Below, piece by piece: positions 27,294-35,837 of a stretch of DNA of 64,000 bases. The notes under the pieces are model-generated. The model searched no databases. It was given only the letters and a program-made list of their open reading frames with translations, and was not told the origin of the DNA. The stretch's first letter is position 1. Every line of letters begins with the position of its first letter. The position numbers and the translations under genes are program-made. The DNA comes from Bacteroidales bacterium (GTDB taxonomy: Bacteria; Bacteroidota; Bacteroidia; Bacteroidales; Muribaculaceae): positions 139,322 to 203,321 of the forward strand of contig DXXM01000002.1 of assembly GCA_019416285.1 (NCBI GenBank). Reading direction: 5' to 3'.

Positions 27294-28676
27294 ATGAAAA
27301 AAGGTTCTCCGTTTTTAATCATAGCAATCGCAGTCATCATCGTGGCGGTGGTGTCGCTGCTTCCCCTGTCGAAGTGGACCGGCGGCCGAATCAAGGATTT
27401 CAGCCTCGTCAGCGACATCCTCAAGGAAGTGGGTATAATGGAGGGGACACCTTCATATAACCAGGAGGAGATTGACCCCGCGCTTCTTGAAGCACAGCAG
27501 GAGAGCGACGGCGCCGCGACAGCTGCTGTTCAAGCGCCTGCCCCGGGAGAACCGATAGACACCATCATCTCGCCTGTCAAGCCTTCGCGCGTAGGCGACC
27601 TCGTCCGCATCGAGGACTACACCACTCTCGGCACAGGTCTTGCCAATCTCAAGAGCTCGCTCGCCAAGGGCGGAATGACCCGTATAGCGGTGGTGGGCGA
27701 CAGCTATATCGAAGGCGACATTTTCACTCAGGACCTCAGAGAGCTGTTTCAGTCGGAATATGGCGGCGAGGGAGTAGGTTATGTCAATATGCACTCGGAT
27801 TTCCCCGGATTCCGCCGCTCGGTGAAGCAGAGCGGATCGGGATGGAAAACATTTACCGCCAACAAGAAAATCGACAGGAAATACGTCGGCCTCTCCGAAC
27901 AGTATTCCGTGCCCAAGGGCACAGCCGAGTCTGTCTACAAGGGAACCTCGGTTTCTGCGCACACCTCCTCATGGTCGCACTCGCGTTTCCTGTTCATTTC
28001 TCCCGAAGATATCACAATCAGTGTTAAAACCAACGATACAGAGTGGGAAGAGCGCAATATTGCAGGCTCTCCCGCCGTTCAGTGTGTAGAGATTGCCCGT
28101 GCGGTCTCTGAATTCGGTGTAAAGACTTCAGCCACATCGCTCATAGGTCTCGGCGTATGGCTCGACGGCAACGTCGGGGTCAGTGTCGACTGCATGTCGT
28201 CGAGAGGATTCTCCGGAATCACTCTCACGAAGGTCAATTCCGAACTGACACGCGAGATGTCGGAGTTCATCGGCTATGACCTCATCATTCTTGAGTTCGG
28301 TATAAACGCCATGAGCGCCCAGCAGAAAAACTACAGCGTCTACTGCTCGAGGATGGTCGATGTAATCAACCATGTGCGCCAGTGCTATCCCAATGCCGAC
28401 ATCCTTCTTATGGGAGTGGGCGACAGAGGGGAGAAACGGGGCTCACAGGTGCGCTCGATGGCCACGGCCGAGGCGATGGTTTCGGCCCAGCGCGACGCCG
28501 CTCGCCGTGCCCACTGCCTCTTCTGGGATACCCGCGAGGCCATGGGAGGTGAGGATGCCGTAGTGGAATGGAGTTCTGCCGGACTCATCAACAAGGACTA
28601 TATCCACCTGACACACAAGGGTGGCGCACGCCTTGCACGGGAACTGTTTAACGCTATTCAAACCGACCTTCAATGA
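27294..28676 (+). CDS. Membrane-anchored SGNH/GDSL hydrolase-like protein (first of two)
   Basis: A 460-residue protein with an N-terminal membrane anchor (about 5-24) and a low-complexity linker. The SGNH domain has block I VVGDSYIEGD (S138), block III-like EFGINAMSAQ, and the C-terminal IHLTHKGG supplying the Asp/His pair. Such proteins partner MBOAT acyltransferases as O-acetyltransferases (AlgJ/AlgX, PatB) or esterases. It overlaps the next SGNH gene by 4 bases and is followed by an MBOAT gene. Acetyl transfer to a surface polymer is inference from context. Confidence 0.82.
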   Translation: MKKGSPFLIIAIAVIIVAVVSLLPLSKWTGGRIKDFSLVSDILKEVGIMEGTPSYNQEEIDPALLEAQQESDGAATAAVQAPAPGEPIDTIISPVKPSRVGDLVRIEDYTTLGTGLANLKSSLAKGGMTRIAVVGDSYIEGDIFTQDLRELFQSEYGGEGVGYVNMHSDFPGFRRSVKQSGSGWKTFTANKKIDRKYVGLSEQYSVPKGTAESVYKGTSVSAHTSSWSHSRFLFISPEDITISVKTNDTEWEERNIAGSPAVQCVEIARAVSEFGVKTSATSLIGLGVWLDGNVGVSVDCMSSRGFSGITLTKVNSELTREMSEFIGYDLIILEFGINAMSAQQKNYSVYCSRMVDVINHVRQCYPNADILLMGVGDRGEKRGSQVRSMATAEAMVSAQRDAARRAHCLFWDTREAMGGEDAVVEWSSAGLINKDYIHLTHKGGARLARELFNAIQTDLQ

Positions 28677-30034
28677 TGTTTTGCCATAAACTGATCATAA
28701 CACTTGCAGCGGCTTTCGCAACACCGCTTCTTCCCGTGGCCCAGACGCCGGCCGATGAGCCGGAGATTGCAGCCGGGGAAACGGATGATGACGAGGATTC
28801 TGACCGCGACGCCAGGGAGAATCCGGTAATAATTCCGGACGAGGCCGACGACATTGACATCCCTATCCCCACATTCATCAAGCGCAACGCCAACCACATT
28901 ATATATAACGGTGCCGACTGGAGCCGGCTCCGCAACGCTTTCGAACACAGCAAGGAGTCGCCCGTGTCGATAGTGCACATAGGTGACAGCCACGTGCAGG
29001 CCGACATCAACACCGGTACCACACGTGAATTGCTTCAGTATGACTTCGGCAACGCCGGCCGCGGGCTCATCTCGCCGCTTAAAATCTGCGGCACCAACCA
29101 GCCGCGCGACTATGTGTTCCAGAGTCGCAACTCATGGAACGCCGTCAAGCTGATGAACAACACCTGGGCGCAGACTGTCGGTTTCACCGGCACATCTATC
29201 CGCCCGGCAAGCTCGTCGAGCGAAATCACAATAGGCACACTTGACACCGATGACTATAATCCCTTCACATCGACCACAATCTTCCACAACGGCAAGCTGA
29301 CCGTCAAGGAGGTGACTGACGGCGAGGGGAATCCGCTCCATTTCCGCGCCATACCATCGCGCGACTACACGCAGATAATGCTCGCCTCACTCGCTACGAA
29401 AATCAATGTGTCGTTTGCGTCGGCAGGTGATTTGACCCTCTACGGGGCCACTCTGTCGGGCGACCGTCCGGGAGTGTTCTATCACGCTATTGGTAATAAC
29501 GGCGCCACATTCGATTCATATAACCGCATCGGTTCGGTCGGTGTGGGCATCAATCCCCTCCAGCCCGACCTCGTAATCATCTCGCTCGGCACCAACGAGG
29601 CTTTCGGACGTCAGGACGCGAGCAAGTTCAGAAACTCCATCCACAGGCTTGTGACCAATATCCGCGAGGCCAATCCCAACTCTCTGATACTGCTCACCAC
29701 CCCAATGGAGTGTCATAAAAGCGTCACCACTAAAAAACGTGTCCGCACGAGCAAGCGCGGACGCAAGGCGCGCTACCGCACTGTCACGAGCAAGTCCTAC
29801 GCCGTCAACCGCAATATAGTTCCGCTGCGTCAGGCGATACTCGACTACGGCCGTCAGAACGGTGTGGCCGTCTATGACTGGTATGAGGTGGCCGGCGGTT
29901 CCGGGGCGAGCGCGTCGTGGATAAGTTCAAGCCTCTTCGCAAAGGACCGCGTACACCATACTCACAAAGGCTATAATCTCGAAGGGCGTCTGCTCTATGA
30001 GGCCATCATGGATGCGCTCAGAAGTCAGAACTGA
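28673..30034 (+). CDS. Secreted SGNH/GDSL hydrolase-like protein (second of two)
   Basis: A 453-residue protein with a signal peptide (about 1-23) and an acidic linker (about 25-60). The SGNH core has VHIGDSHVQAD (S106), ISLGTNEAFG, and the terminal RVHHTHKGY with the Asp/His pair. A basic insert rich in Arg and Lys (about 348-370) interrupts the fold. It resembles the preceding gene only in motifs, so the two are divergent paralogs. It is coupled by a 4-base overlap to the first and lies 73 bases before the MBOAT gene. Confidence 0.82.
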   Translation: MMFCHKLIITLAAAFATPLLPVAQTPADEPEIAAGETDDDEDSDRDARENPVIIPDEADDIDIPIPTFIKRNANHIIYNGADWSRLRNAFEHSKESPVSIVHIGDSHVQADINTGTTRELLQYDFGNAGRGLISPLKICGTNQPRDYVFQSRNSWNAVKLMNNTWAQTVGFTGTSIRPASSSSEITIGTLDTDDYNPFTSTTIFHNGKLTVKEVTDGEGNPLHFRAIPSRDYTQIMLASLATKINVSFASAGDLTLYGATLSGDRPGVFYHAIGNNGATFDSYNRIGSVGVGINPLQPDLVIISLGTNEAFGRQDASKFRNSIHRLVTNIREANPNSLILLTTPMECHKSVTTKKRVRTSKRGRKARYRTVTSKSYAVNRNIVPLRQAILDYGRQNGVAVYDWYEVAGGSGASASWISSSLFAKDRVHHTHKGYNLEGRLLYEAIMDALRSQN

Positions 30035-30107
30035 GCGATGCGTGGCTGGCGATGGTAACACGAGACAATAATCAGACACATTCACAAATTCGTTATATTG
30101 ATTTAAG

Positions 30108-31709
30108 TTGGAAGCATTAGCCGCATTTTTCAAAGAACTGTCAGCAGGTCTGTCCATATTGGCTGAACGGATGAATATAGACTTCGATAAGCTTGTGGAT
30201 GTATTGAGCTACAACCCTGCGGAGCCGTTGCTGTTCAACACGGGGCTTTTTCTCGTGCTTTTCGCCGTGTTCATGTTCTTATTCTGGATTGTGAAGGGCG
30301 TGAGAGTACTGAAAATGACGCTTGTCATTCTGTTTTCACTTTATTTCTACTACAAATCCTCCGGTCTGTGCTGTCTGATTCTGCTCGGAGTCTGTCTGAG
30401 CGACTATCTCCTCGGACTGCTGATGGAGGCCGCATCGAAAAGAGGTCTCACGGGTGTCAAAAAAGGAATCGTGTTTGTCAACGTGGCTGTCAATGTGGGG
30501 ATGCTTGCCTATTTCAAGTATTTCAACCTCATACTCGACACGCTCTCGCGTTTCGTCTCGATGGAAGGCACATTCGAGTCGCTGATACTTCCGGCGGGAA
30601 TCTCGTTTTTCACATTCCGCTCCATCAGCTATATCGTGGACCTCTATCGCGGAGTGCTTCCGGCATGCAGAAATCCGTTTGACTATATATTCTATCTCAC
30701 ATTCTTCCCACCGCTGCTCGCAGGTCCCGTGGTCAGAGCCAAGGACATGCTTCCGCAGATCAAGGTCAATCCGGTGGTGACGAGGGAAATGACTTCGGAG
30801 GGAATCTATCTCATCATTCTCGGTCTTATAAAGAAGGTGGTGATTGCTGATTTCATCAGCGGTAATTTCGTAGACCGAGTGTTTGACAATCCCGCTCTCT
30901 ACAGCGGCTTTGAGAATCTGATGGCGACTTTCGGGTTCACCATACAGCTCTATTGCGACTTTTCGGGCTACAGCGACATGGCAATAGGTATAGCGCTCCT
31001 GATGGGCTATCGTTTCATGGAGAATTTCAACGCTCCATTCAAGGCTCAGAGCCCTACGGAGTTCTGGCACCGCTGGCACATCTCGCTTTCGACATGGCTG
31101 CGCGACTATGTGTATATCCCGCTCGGCGGAAACCGCTGCTCGCGCTCGCGGATGTATTTCAATCAGTTCGCCACTATGGTCATCGGAGGTCTTTGGCACG
31201 GAGCGTCGTGGATGTATGTCATCTGGGGCGCTATCCACGGCGGCATGCTCGTTGTCCACAAGATGATACGTAGCGCTTTCCCGGTGGAGATGTCGCAGCC
31301 GGTTGTGACGGAGAGCGGCGAGATGGTGATGGTCAAGACTCGTGGCGGCTTCGTGTCGCAGTGGATGAAGGGATTCAATATGGTTTTCACATTTCTGCTT
31401 GTGGCCGTGACATTCATGTTCTTCCGGGCACCCTCGCTTGAGGATGTCGGGATGATGTGGCATCAGATTATATTCGATTTCCATCTGTCGGTGGCTCCGC
31501 AGTTTGTTGAGGGCTATCTGACTATTGTGTTGCTGATGGTGGCGGGATATGTCATCCACATCTCCCCCTCGCGGATAACCTCGCAGCCCCGCCGACTTTT
31601 TGAGGCTTCGCCCGTCTACGTCCAGGCCATAATCCTCGCAATCGTAATTCTCATAGTTATCCAGGTCCGCCAGAGCGATATTGTGCCGTTCATTTACTTG
31701 CAATATTGA
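30108..31709 (+). CDS. MBOAT O-acyltransferase (AlgI/DltB-like)
   Basis: A polytopic membrane protein of 533 residues that passes acetyl groups across the membrane for polysaccharide O-acetylation. MBOAT hallmarks are FWHRWHISLSTWLRDYVYIP near 318 and GGLWHGASW near 359, with the conserved histidine about 363. The start chosen is TTG at 30108; an ATG at 30171 (MNIDFDKL) would lose a short N-terminal helix. With the two SGNH genes it forms an O-acetylation module like alg or pat systems. Confidence 0.9.
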   Translation: MEALAAFFKELSAGLSILAERMNIDFDKLVDVLSYNPAEPLLFNTGLFLVLFAVFMFLFWIVKGVRVLKMTLVILFSLYFYYKSSGLCCLILLGVCLSDYLLGLLMEAASKRGLTGVKKGIVFVNVAVNVGMLAYFKYFNLILDTLSRFVSMEGTFESLILPAGISFFTFRSISYIVDLYRGVLPACRNPFDYIFYLTFFPPLLAGPVVRAKDMLPQIKVNPVVTREMTSEGIYLIILGLIKKVVIADFISGNFVDRVFDNPALYSGFENLMATFGFTIQLYCDFSGYSDMAIGIALLMGYRFMENFNAPFKAQSPTEFWHRWHISLSTWLRDYVYIPLGGNRCSRSRMYFNQFATMVIGGLWHGASWMYVIWGAIHGGMLVVHKMIRSAFPVEMSQPVVTESGEMVMVKTRGGFVSQWMKGFNMVFTFLLVAVTFMFFRAPSLEDVGMMWHQIIFDFHLSVAPQFVEGYLTIVLLMVAGYVIHISPSRITSQPRRLFEASPVYVQAIILAIVILIVIQVRQSDIVPFIYLQY

Positions 31710-31750
31710 GTTTGGTTTGAGGGTTGGGTGATACCTTAGCGGTCTCCTTA

Positions 31751-31806
31751 CGGTTTAAGGTTCAGATAATACTGTCCGGCGCGGAAATTATCTAAACCTT
31801 AAACCG
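31751..31806. repeat. 20-bp inverted repeat after the MBOAT gene
   Basis: Arms 31751-31770 and 31787-31806 are complementary with a single G-U position and a 16-base loop. It lies 42 bases after the MBOAT stop and 45 before the next -7 box. It could be a terminator without a U tract or an operator. Confidence 0.65.
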
Positions 31807-31850
31807 AAATATTTTTCACCCGGGTACGGTTTATATTTAAAAAAAATAGT

Positions 31851-31858
31851 TAACTTTG
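31851..31858 (+). promoter_or_regulatory. -7 box for the DUF4301 gene
   Basis: TAACTTTG lies 37 bases before the ATG at 31896. The -33 region is T-rich without a clean TTTG. Confidence 0.55.
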
Positions 31859-31895
31859 GGTTGTAATAATTTTAACACTTAAAATTGCAAATGCT

Positions 31896-33419
31896 ATGCT
31901 AAGACCCGAAGATCTTGAACTCCTGAAAAACAAAGGAATAAGCGAGGCAGAAGTAGAATCGCAGCTTCAGCGCTTCGTGACCGGTTTCCCTTATCTGAAA
32001 ATCAGTGACGCCGCCCGCGTGGGCGCCGGAATTTTCCGTCTTGATGACGAGGAAATCGCAGCGGCACTTGAACGTTGGAAAGAATATCTGGAACACGGCG
32101 GAGAGGTATGTAAATTCGTTCCCGCATCAGGCGCTGCATCGCGTATGTTCAAGGCACTCTTTGAATATGTCGACGGCGGAACTGACGAACTTAAGGAGGG
32201 AACTCCCGTGGCCAAGCTTATTGCCGGAATCGACAACCTTCCCTTCCTTCCCGAGCTTCGTGAGACCGTGAGCCGTCTCTACGGCAAGAGCCTCGACGAA
32301 CTCCTCGCCGAAGGTCGCAACCGCGACATAATCGCCGCTATCGTGAATCCCGAAGGCATGAACTACGGCGGTCTCCCCAAAGGACTTCTGAAGTTCCACA
32401 CATATCCCGAAGGCTCGCGCACTCCGATTGAGGAGCACCTCATGGAAGGAGCGCAGACGGCCGCAAACTCAAAAGGCATCGTCAACCTCCACTTTACTGT
32501 GTCGGCCAACCACCGCAAACTCTTTGAGGAGAAACTTTCGGAGGTTATCCCCGAGACAGAAAGGCGCACAGGCGTGAAGTTCAACGTCAGCATGAGCGAG
32601 CAGAAGCCTTCGACCGACACTATCGCCGTTAATCCCGACAATACTCCATTCATGGAGAACGGCCATCTGCTGTTCCGTCCCGGCGGTCACGGTGCGCTCA
32701 TTCAGAACCTGAACGACATGGAATCCGCTGTGGTGTTCATCAAGAATATCGACAATGTGGTGCCCGATTCGAAGCGCGGCGACACTATCCGATTCAAGGA
32801 AGTGCTCGGCGGCCTGCTCCTTCAGGTGCATGACCAGATAGAGGAGGACCTCCAGGCCATTGACGAGAAACTCTACACCGCCGACGACGTGAAGCGTATG
32901 CTTGACTATCTCAACAATGTGCTCAATGTCCGCGACGCCAAGCTCGAAAGCATGGACGACGACAGCGTGGTCGCCTACATCCGCGAGAAACTCAATCGTC
33001 CTCTCCGCGTGTGCGGCATGGTGCGCAACGAGGGCGAGCCCGGCGGCGGTCCGTTCATCGCCTACAATCCCGACGGCTCAACTTCTCCACAGATTCTCGA
33101 GAGCAATCAGGTCGACCCGAAAAACGAGGAATATATGAAGATGATGTCGACCGCTACACACTTCAATCCGGTGGATCTCGTTTGCTATATCAAGGATATT
33201 CACGGCAAGAAGTTCGACCTTCCCAAGTATGTCGACCCCGCTACCGGCTTCATATCCTCGAAGTCGAGCCACGGCAAGGAACTCCGCGCCATGGAGCTCC
33301 CCGGCCTTTGGAACGGCGCGATGAGCGACTGGAATACGGTGTTTGTCGAAGTGCCCATCTCGACATTCAATCCTGTCAAGACTGTCAATGACCTTCTGCG
33401 TCCCGCCCACCAGCAGTAA
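31896..33419 (+). CDS. DUF4301 family protein
   Basis: A 507-residue soluble protein of the DUF4301 family, common in Bacteroidetes and of unknown function. It has no signal peptide or membrane segment. Conserved-looking blocks include KFVPASGAASRMFKALFEY near 80, PKGLLKFHTYPEG near 165, FRPGGHGALIQNLND near 262 and GGPFIAYNPDGS near 390. The SGAASRM and GGHGAL segments are reminiscent of nucleotidyltransferase-like loops, but this is only a suggestion. It is monocistronic with its own promoter and a strong terminator. Confidence 0.85.
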   Translation: MLRPEDLELLKNKGISEAEVESQLQRFVTGFPYLKISDAARVGAGIFRLDDEEIAAALERWKEYLEHGGEVCKFVPASGAASRMFKALFEYVDGGTDELKEGTPVAKLIAGIDNLPFLPELRETVSRLYGKSLDELLAEGRNRDIIAAIVNPEGMNYGGLPKGLLKFHTYPEGSRTPIEEHLMEGAQTAANSKGIVNLHFTVSANHRKLFEEKLSEVIPETERRTGVKFNVSMSEQKPSTDTIAVNPDNTPFMENGHLLFRPGGHGALIQNLNDMESAVVFIKNIDNVVPDSKRGDTIRFKEVLGGLLLQVHDQIEEDLQAIDEKLYTADDVKRMLDYLNNVLNVRDAKLESMDDDSVVAYIREKLNRPLRVCGMVRNEGEPGGGPFIAYNPDGSTSPQILESNQVDPKNEEYMKMMSTATHFNPVDLVCYIKDIHGKKFDLPKYVDPATGFISSKSSHGKELRAMELPGLWNGAMSDWNTVFVEVPISTFNPVKTVNDLLRPAHQQ

Positions 33420-33464
33420 GAATCAAATGATATCCGGCAAATTTGTCGGACGGCTATGAAATAT

Positions 33465-33517
33465 AAAGTATCTGTCGCCCGGACAGTCTCGTGAAATGGG
33501 GCGGCAGATACTTTTTT
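33465..33517 (+). terminator. Terminator of the DUF4301 gene
   Basis: A 16-bp stem (33465-33480 with 33499-33514, one wobble) runs into six T bases, 46 bases after the stop. The rest of 33420-33652 shows nothing more. Confidence 0.85.
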
Positions 33518-33652
33518 GAAATCCCGCGCCACCCAATTCTCTTCTTGCGTGTTATAAATAATAAAAAACGATAATTTCTGTCAGTCGCCGTCCGAAGATT
33601 CAGAGGGAGACAACGGTATGACGAATTAAAATGTGATTAAATCCACCAGATA

Positions 33653-34729
33653 ATGAGCAAGAGAGATGATATAAAGAAAATATGGTCGGAATGTTTTGAC
33701 GACCCGCGTCAGTATGTCGACATGTATTTTGATCAGGTCTATCGTGATGACGAGGCGATGACGCTGACGGATCAGTCGGGAGCAGCAGTCAGCAGTCTGC
33801 TTCTGCAGCACTACCGACTCTCGTTTCACGGTGAGGAACCGGCCATAAGCTACATAGCCGGGGCTGCCACGCGGCGTTCAAAACGCGGCCAGGGGTATAT
33901 GTCGCGGCTGATGGTCGACGCTCTCAATGAGTCGGCGCGGCGCGGCGACATGCTCTGCTCGCTGATTCCGGCAGACGAGGCGCTTTACTTTTTCTACCGG
34001 CGATACGGCTTCTCGACCGTCTTTTACACCAAGGAGCAGCGCTTCACGGCCTTCCACGGATTTCCCGTCAAAGGGGAGTATCATCACGTGGAAAATGACA
34101 CCGGCGATGATGTGTGGTGTGCGTTCAACACCTTGCAGCACCGCAGGAAGTGCTATGTGCTCCATTCGCAACGGGATTTTTTCAACATACTCTCCGATCT
34201 GAAGCTCGACGGCGGAAACTTCGTGGTCATGGCGCGTGACGACGAGGACCGCGGCAGCGAGATTGTGTCGATGGCCTGGGGAGTGAAGCGCGGCGACCTT
34301 CTGCTCGTCACAGATGTGATGGGCATAAATGAGGATGCCCGTTGCGCCGCCTTGCGCCAGTTGCGCTGCATTAACGGCGATATGCCGGTGCTGCTCTACG
34401 GACATCCCGACGACTCAATGGGCGGACGCCTGATGCCGCGCGGCATGGGACGGCTCGTCAACGCAGGCATGGCCCTCTCGATTATCGCGCGCGCTTATCC
34501 GGATTTCAAGTGCCGCCTGAAAATCGCCGACAAGCTGCTGCCGGAGGTAAATTCCCACACATATATCATAGAGAAAGGGGAGTGTGTGACAGACGACAGC
34601 TACTCCGGGCGCCTGGATTTCGATGTGACGATAGATGTGATGACCGACCTGTTGTTCAGTTCCGAGGCCATAGGCTCAATTGTGCGATTCCCCTCCGTCA
34701 GACCGATGATAAGTCTGATGCTCGACTAA
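33653..34729 (+). CDS. GNAT acetyltransferase, Eis-like
   Basis: A 358-residue cytoplasmic acetyltransferase of the long GNAT type. The N-terminal GNAT domain has ISYIAGAATRRSKRGQGYMSRL (acetyl-CoA loop RSKRGQGY near 78) and the YFFYRRYGF block near 118. A second GNAT-like region and a C-terminal sterol-carrier-like domain would complete the Eis architecture. Eis proteins acetylate amines, including some aminoglycosides, but no substrate can be assigned. It lies 21 bases upstream of engB. Confidence 0.82.
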   Translation: MSKRDDIKKIWSECFDDPRQYVDMYFDQVYRDDEAMTLTDQSGAAVSSLLLQHYRLSFHGEEPAISYIAGAATRRSKRGQGYMSRLMVDALNESARRGDMLCSLIPADEALYFFYRRYGFSTVFYTKEQRFTAFHGFPVKGEYHHVENDTGDDVWCAFNTLQHRRKCYVLHSQRDFFNILSDLKLDGGNFVVMARDDEDRGSEIVSMAWGVKRGDLLLVTDVMGINEDARCAALRQLRCINGDMPVLLYGHPDDSMGGRLMPRGMGRLVNAGMALSIIARAYPDFKCRLKIADKLLPEVNSHTYIIEKGECVTDDSYSGRLDFDVTIDVMTDLLFSSEAIGSIVRFPSVRPMISLMLD

Positions 34730-34750
34730 TATTCAATAAAACAAGAAATT

Positions 34751-35359
34751 ATGATTGTCAATACAGCCCGTTTTGTAGTATCCAACTCCTCAGTGTCAAA
34801 ATGTCCTAAAGAGAAGCGTCATGAGTACGCCTTCATAGGCCGGAGCAACGTGGGAAAATCCTCGCTCATAAATATGCTCACCTCGCGGAAGAGCCTGGCC
34901 AAGACATCGTCGACACCCGGAAAAACCATGCTTATCAACCACTTTCTGGTCAACGACGAGTGGTATATCGTCGACCTCCCGGGCTACGGATTCGCCAGCC
35001 GCGGCAAAAGCGAGCGCGAGAAGCTTGAAAAGATAATCAAGGGATATATATTGGAACGTCAGGAGATGACAAATCTGTTTGTGCTCATCGACTCGCGCCA
35101 CAAACCGATGAAAATCGACCTTGAGTTCTTCAATTGGCTCGGGGAAAACGGTGTGCCTTTCTCGATAGTGTTTACCAAACTTGACAAAATGGGCTCGCAG
35201 GCAGGCAAACGCAATGTTGAGGAGTATTGCAAGATACTGCTTGAGACATGGGAGGAGCTTCCACCGGTGTTCCTGACATCGAGCGAGACAGGGCGCGGCC
35301 GTGATGAACTGCTCAGCTATATAGAGGAACTTAATAAGCTCCCGCTGGAAGAGGAATAG
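34751..35359 (+). CDS. engB: Ribosome biogenesis GTPase EngB (YsxC/YihA)
   Basis: A 202-residue GTPase needed for large ribosomal subunit assembly. All G motifs are visible: GRSNVGKSS (G1), TSSTPGKT (G2), DLPGYGFA (G3), TKLDKM (G4) and TSSETGRG (G5). Length and N-terminus (MIVNTARFVVSNSSVSKCP) are typical. It probably shares a transcript with the Eis-like gene. Identification is secure. Confidence 0.97.
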   Translation: MIVNTARFVVSNSSVSKCPKEKRHEYAFIGRSNVGKSSLINMLTSRKSLAKTSSTPGKTMLINHFLVNDEWYIVDLPGYGFASRGKSEREKLEKIIKGYILERQEMTNLFVLIDSRHKPMKIDLEFFNWLGENGVPFSIVFTKLDKMGSQAGKRNVEEYCKILLETWEELPPVFLTSSETGRGRDELLSYIEELNKLPLEEE

Positions 35360-35366
35360 TTAATGA

Positions 35367-35393
35367 TTTAGGGTTTGGGTTTAGGGTTTAAAC
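35367..35393. repeat. Short TTTAGGG/TTTGGG array
   Basis: TTTAGGG, TTTGGG, TTTAGGG, TTTAAACC follow one another just after the engB stop. It is non-coding and too short to be a functional telomere-like array. Confidence 0.6.
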
Positions 35394-35480
35394 CGGGACC
35401 GGAATCCAAATTTTAGGCTGTGGGGCCGAACCGTTGGCACAGGAGATGTGTTTATTTTATAAAATTTAAATATCTGAATT

Positions 35481-35648
35481 ATGGAAAAGAAAAATAAACA
35501 CGTTGACGAGGCCAAGGCCTCAAAGGAATATCGCGGAGTGGATGTGAATATCGCTGACGACGAGAAAGTGACCCCCAGTATGGTCAAGAAGGATGTGAAA
35601 GAACTTAACAACAATCCACGCAACGATGATATGAACGAAGGTCTCTGA
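35481..35648 (+). CDS. Small hydrophilic protein, 55 residues
   Basis: A short open frame starting at ATG 35481 and ending at TGA 35648. The peptide begins MEKKNKHVDEAKASKEYRG and ends DDMNEGL. It is highly charged, with no hydrophobic segment or cysteine. I do not recognise the family. Support for it being real: it has codon use like neighbouring genes and an AT-rich leader, and a terminator hairpin follows 40 bases after the stop. It is probably disordered. Function is unknown. Confidence 0.65.
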   Translation: MEKKNKHVDEAKASKEYRGVDVNIADDEKVTPSMVKKDVKELNNNPRNDDMNEGL

Positions 35649-35687
35649 CGAACCATTCCGTCACCCTCCGGTATGATGAAAAGAAAA

Positions 35688-35734
35688 AGCGAGCCGCCTG
35701 TCTGCTTTTGTAGCTGTCGGCCCGCTGTTTTTTG
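35688..35734 (+). terminator. Terminator after the 55-residue protein
   Basis: AGCGAGCCG (35688-35696) pairs with CGGCCCGCT (35718-35726) with one mismatch, followed by G and a run of six or seven T. Confidence 0.7.
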
Positions 35735-35791
35735 TATCTGCGGAGCTGCGACAATCTCTGAATCGCTATTGCTATTCTGAAGAAAAATCTG

Positions 35792-35799
35792 TAACTTTG
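35792..35799 (+). promoter_or_regulatory. -7 box for the CHU_C protein gene
   Basis: TAACTTTG lies 38 bases before the ATG at 35838. Confidence 0.55.
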
Positions 35800-35837
35800 T
35801 AGGTTGAGAAACCCCAAAACAGATTTGTTCCGGCCAC

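Noticed and set aside
30336..31703. 455-codon open frame antisense to the MBOAT gene
   Set aside because: His/Asp/Arg-rich translation with no motif; the MBOAT frame has clear catalytic motifs.
35367..35393. A true telomere or linear replicon end
   Set aside because: Only three units, internal to ordinary chromosomal genes.
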